Source: Chromobacterium alkanivorans (lineage in GTDB: Bacteria; Pseudomonadota; Gammaproteobacteria; Burkholderiales; Chromobacteriaceae). Taken from it: a stretch of 64,000 bases of DNA. Position numbers and translations under genes: made by a program. Location: NCBI RefSeq assembly GCF_016937655.1, contig NZ_JAFHKL010000006.1:186001-250000 (forward strand). Reading direction: 5' to 3'. Below, in pieces: positions 61,200 through 64,000 of the stretch (within the stretch, counting starts at the first letter, position 1; each line of letters opens with the position of its first letter). The notes under the pieces are model-generated. The model did no database searches. It saw nothing but the letters and a program-made list of their open reading frames with translations, and had not been told where the DNA came from.

Positions 61200-62361
61200 T
61201 CTTGTGTTTTCTCGTGGGTTGCGGCGGCAGCTTCCATTGCGGCGCGCCGTTCACGTCGATGCGGACGGCCCTGAGGTCGATCCGCTTGTCCTTGTCGATG
61301 CGTTGGATGCGCACCGGCAGATTGGAGAACTCCGGCGCCAGCCAGAATTCATTAATGTCGCCGTCGCCCTGGGCGCGGAACACGATGACCCGGATCTTGC
61401 CGGCGCCGGTGTCGTAATCGGCCTCGCCGCTGGGATGCATCGGGTACTCGTACACTTTTTTGCCGGTGGTGATCTGGATGGGCTCGGGTCCCAGTTCGCC
61501 GCCTTTCAGCCCCAGCTGGAAAGCCAGGCTGAACACATCCTGCGCGCCCGGCTTCAAATCCAGCAGCTTGTCGCCCTGATCGCCGTAGCGCAGCTGACCC
61601 GCATTGTAGTCGAAATGCGCGGACTCTTTGGCTTGACCGCCGCGCCAGGCTTGCAGGCTGTCCGGCAACAGGCCGGTCTTGCTCTTGAAACGGCCTTCGG
61701 ACAGATAGCGCAGCTTGGGGCCGATGAAGGGGTTGGCGTTGATCTCCAGCCGGTAGCCGCCGTCGCCGCGGCCCCAATCCAGCGTGCCGGTGCCCAGCAT
61801 CGCCGAGCCGTAGAACACTTGATAACCCAGCGTGGCCTGGCGCGGAAAGCCGCGCAGCTTGCCCTTGGGATGGATATAGCCGTCGTCGGCGGCGGCGGTG
61901 ACGGCTGCCGGCGCGCTGGCCTCGTCCTTGTCGTTGGCCGCCGCCTGTTCCGCGGCCGGCTCGGACGAGGCGATCTTGCTCTCCGCGCCGGGCATGGAGG
62001 CGTCGGGTTTGGCCTCCGCCGCCGGCGCGCTGGCGACGCTCTTGCTTGGCGGCGCCTGGGCGACCATGGCTTCCGACGCCGCCAGCGGCGCCGAGGCCTC
62101 TGCCTTCTTGGCGGCGGGCTTGGGTTTGGCCTGCGCCGGCTTGGGCGCGGCCGGCCGCAATTGCGCCATCGCGCCTTGCGGCGCCGGTTTGGCCGGGGGC
62201 TCGTCGGCGTCCAGCGCCTGCATCTTGACGCTGATGCTGCGCAAGTCCTGATCCGGCGGCAAGTCCAGTTGGACGTCCGGCAGCAGGCCGGAGCCCAGCA
62301 CGCCCAGATGAAGGGCGAGCGACAGGGCCAGGGCCAACAGGATCAGGCGACGGCTTTTCAT
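61189..62361 (-). CDS. DUF3108 envelope protein with Ala/Pro-rich linker
   Basis: A 390-residue protein: N-terminal signal anchor (about residues 5-27), a low-complexity Ala/Pro/Lys/Glu linker (about 50-165), and a beta-rich DUF3108 domain (about 175-385: YQVFYGSAMLGTGTLDWGRGDG, FRAQGDGDINEFWL). Domain members are periplasmic and of unknown function, often beside purN. It starts 4 bp after purN and overlaps the methyltransferase gene, so translation is coupled. Confidence 0.83.
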   Translation of the reverse strand: MKSRRLILLALALSLALHLGVLGSGLLPDVQLDLPPDQDLRSISVKMQALDADEPPAKPAPQGAMAQLRPAAPKPAQAKPKPAAKKAEASAPLAASEAMVAQAPPSKSVASAPAAEAKPDASMPGAESKIASSEPAAEQAAANDKDEASAPAAVTAAADDGYIHPKGKLRGFPRQATLGYQVFYGSAMLGTGTLDWGRGDGGYRLEINANPFIGPKLRYLSEGRFKSKTGLLPDSLQAWRGGQAKESAHFDYNAGQLRYGDQGDKLLDLKPGAQDVFSLAFQLGLKGGELGPEPIQITTGKKVYEYPMHPSGEADYDTGAGKIRVIVFRAQGDGDINEFWLAPEFSNLPVRIQRIDKDKRIDLRAVRIDVNGAPQWKLPPQPTRKHKNDY

Positions 62362-62365
62362 GGAA

Positions 62366-62995
62366 TCAGGGCGCGGGCGCCATCAGGCTGCCGGCGACGG
62401 CGGCATGGCTGGCCACCTTGCCGGCGACGATGTTCAGCTCGCCGGCGACGAAGCGGCGCACCGCGGCCGGATAGAGCCGGTGTTCCAGTCGCAGCACGCG
62501 TTCGGCCAGCGCGGCGGCGTCGTCGCCGTCCAGCACTTCCACCACGCCCTGGGCGACGATGGGGCCGTGATCCAGCTCGGCGGTGACGAAGTGCACGGTG
62601 CAGCCGGCCACCTTGCAGCCCATCTCCAGCGCGCGCTGGTGGGTGTTGAGGCCGGTGAAGGCCGGCAACAGCGAGGGGTGCACGTTCAGCATGCGGCCTT
62701 CGTAGCGGCGGGTGAAGCCGGCGCTGAGGATGCGCATGAAGCCGGCCAGCACCACCAGGTCCGGTTGGTGGCCGTCTATCAGCTGCGCCAGCGCGGCGTC
62801 GAAATCCTCGCGGCTGGCGAAGGTCTTGTGGTCCAGCGCCGCGGTGGCGATGCCGCGTTCGGCCGCCCAGGCGAGGCCGGCGGCGTCGGGGCGATTGGAG
62901 ATGACCGCGGCGATGCGCGCGCCGGCGATGTTGGCGTCGACGATGGCCTGCATATTGGAGCCGCGGCCGGAAATCAGGATGACGATGTTCTTCAT
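62366..62995 (-). CDS. purN: Phosphoribosylglycinamide formyltransferase PurN
   Basis: A 209-residue enzyme. It has SGRGSNMQAI at the nucleotide site, MLNVHPSLLPAF with the catalytic Asn-His pair, and TAELDHGPIV with the catalytic Asp. It formylates GAR with 10-formyl-THF in purine synthesis. The ATG at 62995 overlaps the stop of the small membrane protein gene (ATGA). Confidence 0.97.
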   Translation of the reverse strand: MKNIVILISGRGSNMQAIVDANIAGARIAAVISNRPDAAGLAWAAERGIATAALDHKTFASREDFDAALAQLIDGHQPDLVVLAGFMRILSAGFTRRYEGRMLNVHPSLLPAFTGLNTHQRALEMGCKVAGCTVHFVTAELDHGPIVAQGVVEVLDGDDAAALAERVLRLEHRLYPAAVRRFVAGELNIVAGKVASHAAVAGSLMAPAP

Positions 62996-63216
62996 GATGG
63001 AGTCGACGGAGACCTTGCCGGATAATGTTGCCAGTCGGCGGCATCGGCGATGCCGCGCAACGCTTGTTCGTGCTTGCCGTCCGGGACTTGACGGCGTGCG
63101 AGGTCGGCCGGGATGGCGGCCTCGCGATAAATGACAAACGCCGCCAGCAGGGCCAGCGGCGCCAGTAGCATCCAACGCAGCGCTTTAGGCGATCTGAGTT
63201 TGATGTTCGTCACCAT
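62992..63216 (-). CDS. Small membrane protein between purM and purN
   Basis: A 74-residue protein with one helix ([16 protein letters not shown], about residues 15-30) and a charged tail. Its start overlaps the end of purM by 32 bases and its stop overlaps purN (ATGA), which argues for a translated, coupled gene rather than chance. No family recognised. No strong ribosome binding site; it probably depends on coupling to purM. Confidence 0.6.
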   Translation of the reverse strand: MVTNIKLRSPKALRWMLLAPLALLAAFVIYREAAIPADLARRQVPDGKHEQALRGIADAADWQHYPARSPSTPS

Positions 63217-64000
63217 TGCGGGCGCGCACCGCGCCGATCCGGTACACGGTTTCGCCCTCGGCCTGCAGCAGCGCGGCGGCCTGCTCGGCGTGTTCCGCCG
63301 CCACGATCACCACCATGCCGATGCCGCAGTTGAAGGTGCGGTACATTTCCTGGCTGTCTACCTTGCCTTCTTGCTGCAGCCACTGGAACAGCTTGGGCTG
63401 CGGCCAGGCGGCGGCGTCGATCTGGGCGACGACCTGCTCAGGCAGCACGCGCGGGGTGTTCTCGGTGATGCCGCCGCCGGTGATGTGGGCCATGCCTTTG
63501 ACCGGCAGCGCCTGCATCAGCTTGAGCAGGGGCTTCACGTAGATGCGGGTGGGCGCGATGATGGCGTCGCGCAGGCTGCGGCCGTCCTCGAACGGCGCGT
63601 CCAGATCCGGCTGGGCGCGTTCGATGATCTTGCGCACCAGCGAGTAGCCGTTGGAGTGCACGCCGTTGGACTTCAGGCCCAGCACCACGTCGCCGGGGGC
63701 GATGTCGCGGCCGCTGATCACGGCGCTCTTCTCCACCACGCCGACGGCGAAGCCCGCCAGGTCGTATTCGCCGGCCGGGTACATGCCGGGCATTTCAGCA
63801 GTCTCGCCGCCGATCAGCGCGCAGCCTGCCTGTTCGCAGCCGGCGGCGATGCCCTTGATCACGTCGGTGGCTTGGGGCACGTCCAGTTTGCCGCAGGCGA
63901 AGTAGTCGAGGAAGAACAGCGGTTCCGCCCCTTGCACCAGGATGTCGTTGACGCTCATTGCCACAAGGTCGACGCCCACGGTATCGTGACGATTCCAGTC
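63185..64000 (-). CDS. purM: Phosphoribosylformylglycinamidine cyclo-ligase PurM, N-terminus outside window
   Basis: The leftward frame is open to the end of the window, giving the last 271 residues. [20 protein letters not shown] and [12 protein letters not shown] are PurM signatures, and [13 protein letters not shown] lies in the C-terminal domain. It cyclises FGAM to AIR with ATP. It leads the purM-orf74-purN-DUF3108-rsmB unit; its start and promoter are not visible. Confidence 0.96.
   Translation of the reverse strand, partial: DWNRHDTVGVDLVAMSVNDILVQGAEPLFFLDYFACGKLDVPQATDVIKGIAAGCEQAGCALIGGETAEMPGMYPAGEYDLAGFAVGVVEKSAVISGRDIAPGDVVLGLKSNGVHSNGYSLVRKIIERAQPDLDAPFEDGRSLRDAIIAPTRIYVKPLLKLMQALPVKGMAHITGGGITENTPRVLPEQVVAQIDAAAWPQPKLFQWLQQEGKVDSQEMYRTFNCGIGMVVIVAAEHAEQAAALLQAEGETVYRIGAVRARNGDEHQTQIA

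Overview
The window is G+C-rich, densely coded chromosomal DNA from a betaproteobacterium. The gene set and orders (ccoNOQP-ccoG-ccoH, rpsF-priB-rpsR-rplI, purM/purN beside a DUF3108 gene and an RsmB-type methylase, aerobic UbiH-type hydroxylase, AdhE) suggest Chromobacterium or a close relative in the Neisseriales; this is inferred from gene content, not from a database match. No rRNA, tRNA, CRISPR array, prophage or complete insertion sequence was seen.

Layout. 1-3.5 kb: end-truncated ArnT-like glycosyltransferase, POT peptide transporter, YbaY-type protein. 3.5-8.8 kb: cbb3 oxidase genes ccoNOQP with ccoG and ccoH, read leftward, with CRP/FNR-type sites upstream and a long perfect palindrome between ccoP and ccoG. 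9.2-13.7 kb: M61 peptidase and PepN. 13.8-17.3 kb: Hsp20 and a divergent SgrR-like regulator/MFS pair. 17.5-21.8 kb: hydrolase, 2OG-Fe(II) oxygenase, aroC, HDOD protein. 21.8-26.5 kb: Gly-rich secreted protein, UbiH-family hydroxylase, LysR regulator, Trp-rich small ORF, SnoaL-like protein, exported beta-carbonic anhydrase. 26.9-33 kb: adhE with a palindrome-rich leader, chemoreceptor, ProY-like permease. 33-36 kb: poorly characterised small genes. 36-45 kb: xseA, mfd, a large PAS-GGDEF-EAL protein. 45-50 kb: rlmB, a Tat-exported multicopper oxidase with its CsoR regulator, the S6/PriB/S18/L9 operon. 50-54 kb: DUF2322, a predicted small RNA locus, isochorismatase-type hydrolase, four tandem tiny secreted proteins beside a LysR gene. 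54-58 kb: upp-GNAT-uraA pyrimidine salvage operon, EAL protein, grxD. 58-64 kb: ClC channel and the purM-orf74-purN-DUF3108-rsmB operon.

The strongest new signal is at 50.53-50.82 kb. Two NtrC-type sites 32 bp apart, an IHF-type site and a consensus sigma-54 promoter lie in series ahead of about 120 nt that folds into hairpins and ends in a rho-independent terminator. This looks like a nitrogen-regulated small RNA. A second theme is a roughly 145-bp interspersed repeat with 18-bp terminal inverted repeats: three full copies and several relics, most of them touching the stop codon of a gene. A third is the tandem family of 55-63 aa secreted proteins at 52.1-53.2 kb.
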